A stretch of 11,035 nt of DNA, from assembly GCA_902158745.1 (NCBI GenBank), contig CABGHH010000039.1:1-11035 (forward strand). Reading direction: 5' to 3'. The stretch comes from Candidatus Methanolliviera sp. GoM_asphalt. GTDB taxonomy: Archaea; Halobacteriota; Methanoliparia; Methanoliparales; Methanoliparaceae. A model generated the notes under the pieces. It did not search any database. It was not told where the DNA came from and worked only from the letters and a program-made list of their open reading frames with translations. The position numbers and the translations under genes were made by a program. Shown here piece by piece: positions 1-7,270 of this stretch; position 1 is the first letter of the stretch, and each line of letters begins with the position of its first letter.

Positions 1-142
1 GAATTCCTCGTTTATTTGCCGCCCTTATCGAAAATATAGGTCCCTTAATTTTTGTGATGACCAATTCAAAAATAGCCGTATACAGTGAGATATCAACCTT
101 TAGTGGATTTAGAAAATCCGATATCTGCTCAATTATTTTCAC
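1..142 (-). CDS. Partial unidentified protein, N-terminal 47 residues
   Basis: An open frame starts at a GTG (140-142) and runs off the left edge. I do not recognise the family. The visible 47 residues begin VKIIEQISDFLNPLKVDI and continue as an amphipathic, Ile/Leu-rich stretch ending in a basic segment (RAANKRGI). No signal peptide or cysteine motif is visible. An in-frame stop lies eight codons upstream of the GTG, so this is the first usable start. A purine-rich ribosome-binding site, GAGGGG (153-158), sits 10 nt before it, and a TATA-like element (181-190) lies at a suitable distance further upstream. These signals make it a probable real gene, but the fragment is too short to assign a function. 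Confidence 0.45.
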   Translation of the reverse strand, partial: MKIIEQISDFLNPLKVDISLYTAIFELVITKIKGPIFSIRAANKRGI

Positions 143-177
143 GTAAACCCATCCCCTCTTTATCTACGTAAGAGGGA

Positions 178-194
178 TAGATATTTAAAAATAA
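178..194 (-). promoter_or_regulatory. TATA-like promoter of the left-edge gene
   Basis: On the minus strand the element reads TTATTTTTAAATATC, an archaeal TATA-like box. Its centre is about 43 nt upstream of the GTG at 142, which would place transcription start near 159, just ahead of the GAGGGG ribosome-binding site. Assigned by position and composition only. Confidence 0.4.
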
Positions 195-234
195 CGTCAA
201 AGAATCTATAGGTGGGGTGTGTGAAGGTAAGTAA

Positions 235-292
235 GATATATAAAATAAGTAAGCAAACAGATGAAAACAACTAAAAGCAACATTCATTCAAT
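235..292 (-). terminator. T-rich termination region after mmp10
   Basis: Immediately downstream of the mmp10 stop, the minus strand carries several T-rich runs (GCTTTTAG, GTTTTCATC, TTATTTTATATATC) with no strong hairpin. Oligo-T stretches of this kind are typical archaeal intrinsic termination signals. The same segment holds two copies of TAAGTAAG on the plus strand (about 229-236 and 246-253), of unknown meaning. Confidence 0.3.
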
Positions 293-297
293 CATGT

Positions 298-1524
298 CTA
301 AACCCCATAGAAATTTATCATCCTTATAAGTTCTTCTAGTGCTCTCTTCTCTTCTTCCAAGACCTCCTCTCTACTCATAGATATACTCATCTCTCCGTCG
401 GCAGTGAGCCGATCAGGACCCCTGATTATCAACCTTTTGACGCCGTCTCTACATAGTAACTCTTCGATCTCCCTATCATGCACGAATGCTCTTCCAGGAA
501 ATATCACCGTCTCTTTTATATCGTCCAAACTCAATTTTTTAATATCTTCTATTGTTATTAGGCATCCTATATCCTTATCGACAGGCGCAACCTCAATTTT
601 ATCGGATATCTTATCGAATATCTCGCTTAAAAACGGCGCAGAAATTTTTCCCGTCAGAATTGTCGCCTCTCTCTCAATCTTTGGGAGTTCTCTCAATATC
701 TCATCTTCTCTTCTTATTGTATAAGGGGATCCTATCTCAGGATCCCAAAGTGGTGTTCCTGTCACTCTAAATGAAAATTCTTTATTTATCTCTGTGACGA
801 GCTCTCTGAAATCCCCAACAGAATGCGGATCTATTCCTTCTATTATTGGATCATTTCCAAGAATGAGTCCCTGCTCTCTATAGTTAGCGAACCTCATCAA
901 GATCATACCTTTTATTCCCATATCTTCCAGGTCTGAGCAGGTATTATAGAGGTCTTCTCCGTCATTCACACCAGGAATGACGATGGATGCCGCATAAACA
1001 TCCGAGCTCTCGCAAAATCTCTTTAAATTTGCCAAGGAAGCGTCAGGAGACTTATCATTCATCCATTCTCTTCTCAATGCTCTGTCGGTAGAAAATACTG
1101 TGAAAGAAACCTCTGAAATATTATTTTTCACCAGAGAATCTGCCTCTCCTCCATCTTCATTGTCAAACCCCTTTCCACTGGTATAATTTATATGTATTGG
1201 CAACCCGATTTTTGTGAGCCCTTTTGTCAATTCTAAAAGGTCGGAGTAACAACTGAGATCTCCTCCACCACTTATTACGATTGTTTCCCCACCACTAAAT
1301 TTAAAATCTGTATAAACTGCCCCTAATACTATATTTAATGGTATAAATCCAAAATATTTCTCTCTAACTTTATCGGTACAGTAATCGCATCCTCTTTTAG
1401 ATGGGGGGCAATATTTACACCCCAGAGGTTCTTCTCCTTTTACGCCTTTAAAATAACAATATCTGCAAAATCCACGACAATCTATGCCCGGTCTTCCGCC
1501 TACATCTGCTAATATATCCTTCAT
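298..1524 (-). CDS. mmp10: Mmp10, radical SAM methyltransferase for the McrA arginine
   Basis: Methanogenesis marker protein 10, a cobalamin-dependent radical SAM enzyme that C-methylates an active-site arginine of the McrA subunit of methyl-CoM reductase in the cytoplasm. The 408-residue length fits the family. The N-terminus DVGGRPGIDCRGFC carries the radical SAM cysteines C16, C20 and C23 (CX3CX2C). A second cysteine group characteristic of Mmp10 follows at C36, C39, C46 and C49 (CX2CX6CX2C). The SAM-binding glycine motif SGGGDLSCY lies near residues 85-93, and the YTSGKGF segment is also family-typical. The ATG at 1522-1524 has a weak ribosome-binding site, AGGT (1531-1534). The gene follows the permease by 33 bp on the same strand, so co-transcription is possible. 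No mcr gene is in the window. The family call is firm; the exact arginine target comes from the literature on homologues. Confidence 0.9.
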   Translation of the reverse strand: MKDILADVGGRPGIDCRGFCRYCYFKGVKGEEPLGCKYCPPSKRGCDYCTDKVREKYFGFIPLNIVLGAVYTDFKFSGGETIVISGGGDLSCYSDLLELTKGLTKIGLPIHINYTSGKGFDNEDGGEADSLVKNNISEVSFTVFSTDRALRREWMNDKSPDASLANLKRFCESSDVYAASIVIPGVNDGEDLYNTCSDLEDMGIKGMILMRFANYREQGLILGNDPIIEGIDPHSVGDFRELVTEINKEFSFRVTGTPLWDPEIGSPYTIRREDEILRELPKIEREATILTGKISAPFLSEIFDKISDKIEVAPVDKDIGCLITIEDIKKLSLDDIKETVIFPGRAFVHDREIEELLCRDGVKRLIIRGPDRLTADGEMSISMSREEVLEEEKRALEELIRMINFYGV

Positions 1525-1557
1525 ACGAAAACCTATGGTTCTCCAATCAACTTCTTA

Positions 1558-3060
1558 TTAAACTGTCGCCTCATATTCGTCCAGCTTCTTTGCCGCCGCT
1601 CTTCTGAGAAAAAACGTGGCTGGTATGGCGTATATCAAGACGAGAAGTGAGGTTAGAAGTATCAAGGTGGTACTGACACAATCCATGCCGAAATACGGTG
1701 CCAACATAGGCATGTATAAGACGGGTATATAACAGGGAGTGATCAGCAGGATCGATAAAAACATCATAAAGGGCATGTTCGGCGGAATCATCATATCCTC
1801 TGATACAGGAGATGCGATGTTTGAATACACGCTGAAGTTGGCACCTATTGCCCCCGTTGCAATGATGAGTGGGATATATGCAAACGTTTGATATCCATAA
1901 AATATTGAGAGTATGATCAAGATTACGATGGCATAGACCATCCCGACCATCGTTACGGCGTAAGATATCGAATCAACCACGTGTTCGGTCTTCAACGGCA
2001 GCGATTTCTGAATCCATATTGTCCCTCTCTCTTTGGAAAACCTTTTTTGAACCATCCCGCTAACCCCCATCACCATAAACATGATCGTAGCAAAGATCAC
2101 ATACTCAAAACCGCCCCGGGACGAGGCGAACATGTATCCTTTTCTTCCCAGCCAGTTAAATAGCGGTATGAACAGAAAGATGAAGATATACATGAGAGGC
2201 GAAAGCATCGTCCTCGTTCGTATGATGGAGAGAAGCTCCCTTCGAATGAGTATCTCCCTTACTCCTCCTGTCATCGAGATCTCTAATATCGGTTCTCTCG
2301 TTCTATCCTCTATCGGCTTTATCATCACATCATAGTGAGATCTAAGACCGAGGAAGAAGATGGATAGTAGTGCTATATACCAGATGAACATTCCAAGAAG
2401 GGGGATATAGGCATCAATTGGATTTTGATGAGGGCTGAAAGAATACTTGATGACGTTGGCCGCGAGGACGTTTGGAAGGATATTGTAGAGGATGGGCAAA
2501 GAATAAAATACAAATGCCAATAAAAGCACAATGGGCATGACAAATAATAGGAGTCTCTTCCTCTCAACGACCATTCTCACGCCGGCTGCGACTAGATTCA
2601 TCAGGCAGATGAAGAATACAATACAGAGAATTATAGGAATGAACCCAAGCAGGGATAGTTGTAGGGAATGGAGAACCAAAAGCACGCATATCAAAATGAC
2701 CGGAAGCAGGAAGATCAAGATCGATGATATGGCTGTTATCTGGATCGCCATAAAGTATTCTCTCGGATTTACAGGAGTTGTGAGGATAAAATCCTGATCC
2801 TCAGGAGAGGCACGCATCCCCCGTCCTCTAAACCCGTTAAAGATTGGTAGTATGAAGAATATTCCCAATATTATGGGAAGATAATCAAAGACGGTCTCTA
2901 TCCGATCCAGCATGAAGAAAGAGACAAAAATAAGCATCCCACACATAAAGACGAAGAATATGATGCTCGCGATGATCGTTCCTTTTGATCCAAGCATCAT
3001 ATTGAACGCATTCAAAAGCTTGTATTTCGCGATCGTGAATGAATTTCGCAATCTTTTCAC
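1558..3060 (-). CDS. ABC-2-type exporter permease, 12 membrane helices
   Basis: An integral membrane protein of about 500 residues with roughly twelve hydrophobic segments in two halves of six. Between helices 2 and 3 is a cytoplasmic loop with SPEDQDFILTTPVNPREYF, resembling the 'D-F-L-T-x-P-V' loop of ABC-2 or putative ABC-exporter permeases. The middle loop is charged (IRRELLSIIRTRTM) and precedes the second half. The substrate is unknown, and no ATP-binding subunit lies in the window. The start is uncertain: the frame stays open to a GTG at 3246, adding 62 residues. I prefer the GTG at 3060, because a TATA-like box at 3089-3098 would start a nearly leaderless transcript there and the protein then begins just before the basic KYKLLNAF segment, as is usual for such permeases. 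The extra 62 residues resemble nothing I recognise. mmp10 follows 33 bp downstream. Confidence 0.7.
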   Translation of the reverse strand: MKRLRNSFTIAKYKLLNAFNMMLGSKGTIIASIIFFVFMCGMLIFVSFFMLDRIETVFDYLPIILGIFFILPIFNGFRGRGMRASPEDQDFILTTPVNPREYFMAIQITAISSILIFLLPVILICVLLVLHSLQLSLLGFIPIILCIVFFICLMNLVAAGVRMVVERKRLLLFVMPIVLLLAFVFYSLPILYNILPNVLAANVIKYSFSPHQNPIDAYIPLLGMFIWYIALLSIFFLGLRSHYDVMIKPIEDRTREPILEISMTGGVREILIRRELLSIIRTRTMLSPLMYIFIFLFIPLFNWLGRKGYMFASSRGGFEYVIFATIMFMVMGVSGMVQKRFSKERGTIWIQKSLPLKTEHVVDSISYAVTMVGMVYAIVILIILSIFYGYQTFAYIPLIIATGAIGANFSVYSNIASPVSEDMMIPPNMPFMMFLSILLITPCYIPVLYMPMLAPYFGMDCVSTTLILLTSLLVLIYAIPATFFLRRAAAKKLDEYEATV

Positions 3061-3085
3061 TTCCAATCGAGTGGGTTTAGATTGG

Positions 3086-3109
3086 TGGTATATATAATAA
3101 TTCTCTCCC
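3086..3109 (-). promoter_or_regulatory. Promoter of the permease gene
   Basis: On the minus strand a purine-rich GGAGAGAA, a possible BRE, is followed by TTATTATATATACC, a TATA-like box. Start of transcription about 26 nt downstream would fall near 3067, seven bases before the GTG at 3060. This supports the shorter permease start. Positional inference only. Confidence 0.4.
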
Positions 3110-3246
3110 TGCCGTCGTTTAGATATAAAGTTCTTACAATATGATCCACCGGATTTTAAACGGTAATCTAAAAAGCGAAGTTTCGATGTGATCCTTGTGT
3201 CTGGATTTGAAGCACCGAAGATCGTTGGGATCACCAACTCCTTCAC

Positions 3247-3293
3247 AGTATTGGATTAATATATATACTATATTATACATAATATTATGATAT
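3247..3293. promoter_or_regulatory. AT-rich divergent promoter region
   Basis: Nearly pure A/T sequence with overlapping TATA-like boxes usable on both strands. On the plus strand, TTAATATATATA (3256-3267) lies about 30 nt before the ATG at 3294, giving an essentially leaderless AtpZ-like message with no ribosome-binding site. On the minus strand, TATAATATAG could serve the longer permease frame (GTG at 3246). Between 3061 and 3246 I see no other gene. Confidence 0.45.
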
Positions 3294-3542
3294 ATGAAAA
3301 AAAGAGAAAGACCGCAGAGAGAGGTTATTCCAACACCCGCCTCACAGGCGGTGAAACTTGTTGCAGTCGGAACAGAGTTTGGGATGAGCGTGGTTATCAT
3401 GGCACTCGTCGGGTATCTCTCATTTAAAGAATTCTTTGGCGAAGATTTTACCGCGTTAGGGATCACTGTGGGAATCTTCATCGGCTTCTTCACGGGTGTT
3501 TATATGTTATATCGAGAGTTTTGTAAAAAACTCCTCAAATGA
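3294..3542 (+). CDS. Small two-helix membrane protein, AtpZ/AtpI-like
   Basis: An 82-residue protein with a basic N-terminus (MKKRERPQREV), two transmembrane helices (about residues 23-43 and 53-73) and a basic tail (CKKLLK). The pattern GTEFGMSVVIMALVGYLSFKEF, then a short linker and a second glycine-rich helix ending GVYMLYREF, resembles the AtpZ/AtpI family (ATPase_gene1). In bacteria those proteins are encoded with F1Fo ATP synthase and implicated in rotor assembly or Mg2+/Ca2+ supply. Here it stands alone: no ATPase subunit is in the window and archaea normally use an A-type ATPase, so the role is open. The ATG has a TATA-like box about 30 nt upstream and no ribosome-binding site, suggesting a leaderless message. 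It converges on proS with 13 bp between stops. The family assignment is by eye and moderate. Confidence 0.55.
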   Translation: MKKRERPQREVIPTPASQAVKLVAVGTEFGMSVVIMALVGYLSFKEFFGEDFTALGITVGIFIGFFTGVYMLYREFCKKLLK

Positions 3543-3555
3543 GTGTAAATCATAA

Positions 3556-4959
3556 TCAGTACGTCTTTGCAAGATAAACCTTTATCTTGGTCTCTTTCCC
3601 ACATATTGGGCATATTCCATCCTCTTCTTTCCCAAGTATCTCCCCAAGTATATCCGCACCAGATCTCTCTTCCATCTCCTTCCCGCATCTCTCATCTCCG
3701 CACCAGCTCGCCTTTATTATACCTTTTCTGGCGTGATTACTCATTTCTTCGATCTTGGTGCACTCAAACATCCTTTCTCTCATCTCTGCTTCTGCTTTTA
3801 GAAGGAGATTCTTCTTCATTTTCTTAATCTCTTCTTCTATCCGGTTGTCCAACTCCTCCATCTTGACCGAGATCTTTTTTTGCTCATCTCTTCTGCTGAT
3901 CACAACCTCATCCTTTTTTATATCCCTTGGTCCCAACTCGATCCTCACTGGAACGCCTTTCAACTCCCAATGATAGTATTTTGCCCCGGGTCGCTCCTCC
4001 GATAGATCGAGTTTCACCCTGTATTTTCCCTCTAACCTCTCTTCTATCTCCCTACACCTCTTTAGGACTTCCTTCCCGCTCTCTTTCTTGATGATTGGTA
4101 TTATAACGATCTGTATTGGAGCTACCTCTGGTGGCAGAATAAGTCCCCTATCATCTCCGTGAATCGAGATCATCGCGGCGATGCACCGCTCCGAGATACC
4201 GTAACACGTCTGATGGACATACCTCCTTTCTCCGCGTTCGTCTTCATACCTTATCTCGAACGTCCTTGAAAAATTATCTGCAAGATGATGAACCGTTCCG
4301 ATCTGAAGTGTTCTCCCGTCTGGCATCAGCGTGTCTATCGCAATTGTGTGGTCTGCCCCGGGAAATTTATCCCAGTCCGGTCTTTTGCTTATCGTTATCG
4401 GGATGCAGAGTCGCTTAAAAAATGATTTATATATCTCAACTGCCTTCTTTACCTGCATCTCCGCATCTTCATAGCTCTCGTGGGCGGTATGTGCCTCTTC
4501 AAACGAGGTTATCTCTCTTGCCCTTATCAATGGCCTCGTGCTCTTGGTCTCGTATCGAAACGTGTTTGCTATTTGATAAGTTAAGAGGGGCAGATCCGCA
4601 TGGCTCCTTATCCAGAGCTTGAAGATCGGATATATTGCCGTCTCTGATGTTGGTCTCAAGACGAGGGGCATCTCTAATTCATCGAGACCACCCCTCGTTA
4701 CCCAATAGACCTCGTCTTGAAAACCTGCTATATGCTCGGCCTCTTTCATAAACTCTTCTTCTGGAATTAAGAGTGGAAATAAGGTCTCTTCATGCCCGCT
4801 TTTATCGAGAAGTTCCCTTAATATGCCGTATGTGTATCTTCTAATCTTGAAACCGAAGGGACACCACACATATATGCCTTTTACTGGATACCTCACGTCT
4901 ACTATCCCTGCAACTTTTAGAATGTTACTGTACCACTCTCCGAAATTATCTTTTTGCAT
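3556..4959 (-). CDS. proS: Prolyl-tRNA synthetase, archaeal/eukaryote-like type
   Basis: Class II aminoacyl-tRNA synthetase that charges tRNA-Pro with proline in the cytoplasm. The protein has 467 residues, as usual for the short archaeal form without the bacterial editing insertion. The catalytic domain shows the TXE loop RPTSE (102-106), motif 2 around NTFRYETKSTRPLIRARE (132-149), the EAHTAH segment (155-160), and motif 3 GISERCIAAMISIHGDDRG (254-272). An anticodon-binding domain follows (about 280-370). The C-terminal domain has a likely zinc site at C420, C425, C450 and C453 and ends in a tyrosine (KTY), typical of archaeal ProRS. The ATG at 4957-4959 is preceded by GGAG at a spacing of about 10. 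The gene is divergent from egsA. Confidence 0.96.
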   Translation of the reverse strand: MQKDNFGEWYSNILKVAGIVDVRYPVKGIYVWCPFGFKIRRYTYGILRELLDKSGHEETLFPLLIPEEEFMKEAEHIAGFQDEVYWVTRGGLDELEMPLVLRPTSETAIYPIFKLWIRSHADLPLLTYQIANTFRYETKSTRPLIRAREITSFEEAHTAHESYEDAEMQVKKAVEIYKSFFKRLCIPITISKRPDWDKFPGADHTIAIDTLMPDGRTLQIGTVHHLADNFSRTFEIRYEDERGERRYVHQTCYGISERCIAAMISIHGDDRGLILPPEVAPIQIVIIPIIKKESGKEVLKRCREIEERLEGKYRVKLDLSEERPGAKYYHWELKGVPVRIELGPRDIKKDEVVISRRDEQKKISVKMEELDNRIEEEIKKMKKNLLLKAEAEMRERMFECTKIEEMSNHARKGIIKASWCGDERCGKEMEERSGADILGEILGKEEDGICPICGKETKIKVYLAKTY

Positions 4960-5034
4960 TTGAGGACATCTCCGCTCTCGATAACTTTAATACCACAGAG
5001 GAATATACACCAGCGTTCGCGTGATGATATATAA
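4960..5034. promoter_or_regulatory. Divergent promoter region, proS/egsA
   Basis: A 75-bp segment between two divergent genes. For egsA, CTTTAATACC (about 4985-4994) is TATA-like, about 45 nt upstream, and GTGAT (5021-5025) is a plausible ribosome-binding site nine bases before the ATG. For proS, minus-strand GTGTATATTCC (about 5003-5013) is TATA-like, and GGAG precedes its ATG. The shared short spacer could let one regulator affect both, but no operator repeat is evident. Confidence 0.45.
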
Positions 5035-6144
5035 ATGGATTTCTTTGATATGCTTGGAGAGCATAAATCGAAGTGGATGCAGCTTCCGAGGATCGTGGTA
5101 ATTGGGCATAGAAAGATCCGCGACGTTGGAGAAGTATGTAGAAGGTTGGGATTAAGTGGGAGCGCTTTGATTGTTAGTGGACCAAAGACGAGCAAGATAG
5201 CCGGAAATGCGGTGAGCGATATCCTGAGAGAATGCGGGATCGAGACGAGAATAAAAGTTATAGCAGATGCGAGCATGGAAGAGGTGAAGAGGACAGAAAA
5301 ATTAGCGGGGGAGATGGGAGCAAATTTTTTACTCGGCGTTGGCGGAGGAAAATGTATCGATATCGCCAAAGCAACTTCTTTTGCGCTTGGTATGCCTTTC
5401 ATAAGCGTTCCAACGGCCGCATCCCATGATGGAATCGCCTCATCAAGGGCGTCCATATCGGGAGGTGATCGCAAATCTTTGATTCGCAAACTTGCAAATG
5501 GTAACACGACATCCGTGGAGGCGCATGTTCCAATCGCCGTCGTGGCAGATACGGAACTGATATCTAAGGCGCCTTATAGGCTACTTGCATCTGGATGTGG
5601 AGATTTGATATCGAATTATACAGCCGTGAGGGACTGGCAGTTGGCTTATAGGCTTAAAAATATTGAATACAGCAGTTATGCTGCGGCATTGTCCCAGATG
5701 ACGGCACAGATGATAATCGAATCTGCCGATACGATTAAAGAGGGGTTGGAGGAGTCGGCATGGATAGTGGCAAAAGGGCTCGTCTCAAGTGGGGTTGCAA
5801 TGAGCATAGCAGGGTCTTCCTTTCCCGCAAGTGGATCAGAGCATAAATTTAGTCATGCACTCGACAAAATAGCTCCAAAACCGGCGTTGCACGGTGAAGA
5901 GTGCGGGGTTGGTGCTATAATGATGATGTATCTACACAGAGGAGACTGGAACTTGATAAGGGATACATTAAAGAAGGTTGGCGCTCCTGTCTGTGCCAGC
6001 GAGCTTGGAATAGAGGTAGAATATATTATAGAAGCTTTAGTGCACGCTCACGAGATTTATCCAGAGAGATACAGTATTTTGGGAAATGGTATCACAAGGA
6101 AGGCAGCGAAAAATCTCGTAAAGATAACCAAGATAGATGAATGA
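5035..6144 (+). CDS. egsA: sn-Glycerol-1-phosphate dehydrogenase
   Basis: Reduces dihydroxyacetone phosphate to sn-glycerol-1-phosphate with NAD(P)H, setting the stereochemistry of the archaeal lipid backbone; cytosolic. It belongs to the iron/glycerol-dehydrogenase fold. The nucleotide-binding motif GVGGGKCIDIAK spans 101-112, and PTAASHDGIAS (126-136) is the substrate/NAD region. Expected Zn2+ ligands are D190 (ASGCGDLISNY), H270 (SGSEHKFSH) and H286 (LHGEECG); the 16-residue H-H spacing fits the family. At 369 residues it is slightly long: the segment after SRASISGG (roughly 144-162) looks about eight to ten residues longer than I expect. The ATG at 5035 has GTGAT upstream. The UPF0179 gene follows after 11 bp, or by a 4-nt ATGA overlap if its earlier ATG is used, so the two are probably one transcript. 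Confidence 0.96.
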   Translation: MDFFDMLGEHKSKWMQLPRIVVIGHRKIRDVGEVCRRLGLSGSALIVSGPKTSKIAGNAVSDILRECGIETRIKVIADASMEEVKRTEKLAGEMGANFLLGVGGGKCIDIAKATSFALGMPFISVPTAASHDGIASSRASISGGDRKSLIRKLANGNTTSVEAHVPIAVVADTELISKAPYRLLASGCGDLISNYTAVRDWQLAYRLKNIEYSSYAAALSQMTAQMIIESADTIKEGLEESAWIVAKGLVSSGVAMSIAGSSFPASGSEHKFSHALDKIAPKPALHGEECGVGAIMMMYLHRGDWNLIRDTLKKVGAPVCASELGIEVEYIIEALVHAHEIYPERYSILGNGITRKAAKNLVKITKIDE

Positions 6145-6155
6145 GGTTAAGGAAA

Positions 6156-6599
6156 ATGAAAGAAGAGACTAAAGTCACCTTAATAGGGTCAAAACTTGCC
6201 AATGTTGGAACGGAATTTATATTTGTCGGTGCTTCGGATGAATGTGAGAACTGCAAACTGAGAAACAGCTGTATAAATTTGGAGAAAGGTAGAAGATACA
6301 TAGTGGTCGGGAAGAGAGGCGACGTTCTTCACGATTGTGTCTTACACGACGGAGGGGTCAAAGTGGTTGAGGTCACCGAGGCTCCACTTGTCGCCGCAAT
6401 TGAACCGAAGAAAGCTTTTAGTGGATCAAAGATAACTTATGAACCTATTAACTGTGATATTAAAGATTGCGAATTCTTCGATCTCTGCCACCCTGAAGGG
6501 ATCTGGCGAAGGGATACCTGCACAATAACGAAGGTGCTTGGGGAAATAGATGACTGCAGGAAGGGCTACGATCTTAAATTGGTGGAGTTAAAACTTTGA
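6156..6599 (+). CDS. UPF0179 family cysteine-rich protein
   Basis: A 147-residue protein of the archaeal UPF0179 family; function is unknown. Two similar halves each carry cysteines. The N-half has C30, C33 and C39 (DECENCKLRNSC) plus C61 in LHDC; the C-half has C100, C105 and C111 (NCDIKDCEFFDLC), then C122 and C134. Conserved family phrases GSKLANVGTEFIFVG, EKGRRYIVV and HDGGVKVVEV are visible. The cysteine sets suggest metal or Fe-S binding, which is inference. The frame also opens at an ATG at 6141 overlapping the egsA stop, but GAGG (6143-6146) is positioned for the ATG at 6156, and starting there begins directly at the conserved KVTLIGSKL region. The 3' end overlaps the convergent FKBP gene by 12 bp. 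Confidence 0.9.
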   Translation: MKEETKVTLIGSKLANVGTEFIFVGASDECENCKLRNSCINLEKGRRYIVVGKRGDVLHDCVLHDGGVKVVEVTEAPLVAAIEPKKAFSGSKITYEPINCDIKDCEFFDLCHPEGIWRRDTCTITKVLGEIDDCRKGYDLKLVELKL

Positions 6600-7247
6600 A
6601 TATTTTTCGATGTAAGAAACCTCCTCAACACCAACATATTTCAAGATATCCTCTGCTATCTTCTTCCTGAAGAGGATCCATTTTTGATCCAGCGAGGATT
6701 CATAATTTATATATATGAGTGCTTTATCATCGACTACCTCGGCGTCCATCTCCTTATATATATAAAATTTAATGATACCTTTTATCTGCTCAGACGGGTC
6801 GGTTATCCTTCTCAATATTTTGTATTCGTAGAAGATGGTCTTTCCTGCGAGTGGTGGATTGAAATCCACCATTGCGCGCCTTCCTATCATCCTCTCTACG
6901 CTACCCACTCTGCCATCGATCATCACCTGCATTCCAGGCACCGGTCTCTCTTTGAATTTACTTATCGGAGTCAATACCTTTAAATCGCTGTTATAAGTTC
7001 CAAAACCTTTTTCCGGAGCGATCTCAACTTTCTCCTCGGATCCAACCTCTTTTTCTAATAAATCCTCTTCAAAACCTTTTATCAGGTGTCCTGCCCCGAG
7101 TACGACGGTTATTGGGCCATATATCATGCCTTCTTTATACACACCTTCTTCTTTGGCGACATCCTCGTCGGTTGTATCGAATACCTCTTCATCCACCTTG
7201 CCAATGTACGATACCTCGATTATATCCCCATCTTTCACTTCATCCAT
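6588..7247 (-). CDS. SlyD-like FKBP-type peptidyl-prolyl isomerase, long archaeal form
   Basis: A cis-trans prolyl isomerase/chaperone of 219 residues, matching the archaeal 26-kDa FKBP class. The FKBP domain begins GDIIEVSYIGKV (7-18), with FDTT at 23-26 and the GAGHLIKGFEEDLL core (51-64). An inserted chaperone (IF) domain lies at about 78-135. The chain returns to FKBP with VDFNPPLAGKTIFYEYKI (127-144). An extra C-terminal domain (about 150-219) completes the long form. The ATG at 7245-7247 has AGGT close upstream. It follows hdrB by 14 bp on the same strand and is probably the last gene of the etf-hdr transcript. The C-terminal codons overlap the convergent UPF0179 gene. It may help fold the Fe-S/flavoproteins encoded upstream, but that is inferred from position only. 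Confidence 0.92.
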   Translation of the reverse strand: MDEVKDGDIIEVSYIGKVDEEVFDTTDEDVAKEEGVYKEGMIYGPITVVLGAGHLIKGFEEDLLEKEVGSEEKVEIAPEKGFGTYNSDLKVLTPISKFKERPVPGMQVMIDGRVGSVERMIGRRAMVDFNPPLAGKTIFYEYKILRRITDPSEQIKGIIKFYIYKEMDAEVVDDKALIYINYESSLDQKWILFRKKIAEDILKYVGVEEVSYIEKYSKF

Positions 7248-7250
7248 TTT

Positions 7251-7270
7251 TTACCTGATAGTTACCTGAT
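7251..7270. repeat. 9-bp direct repeat at the hdrB/FKBP junction
   Basis: TTACCTGAT occurs at 7251-7259 and again at 7262-7270, separated by two bases. On the coding (minus) strand it reads ATCAGGTAA. One copy contains the hdrB stop codon, the other supplies the AGGT ribosome-binding site of the FKBP gene. This may be a small tandem duplication. Confidence 0.6.

Noticed and set aside
229..253. Repeated TAAGTAAG as a possible CRISPR-like or iteron array
   Set aside because: Only two short copies in AT-rich sequence, with no regular spacers; not enough for an array or origin.
3134..3493. 119-codon minus-strand open frame across the AtpZ-like gene and the permease 5' region
   Set aside because: It reads antisense through the AtpZ-like coding region and has no recognisable family features. 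The plus-strand frame has membrane-protein structure and a promoter.
4917..5507. 196-codon minus-strand open frame across egsA
   Set aside because: It is antisense to the unmistakable egsA gene, has no recognisable motif and no ribosome-binding site, and extends into the proS start.
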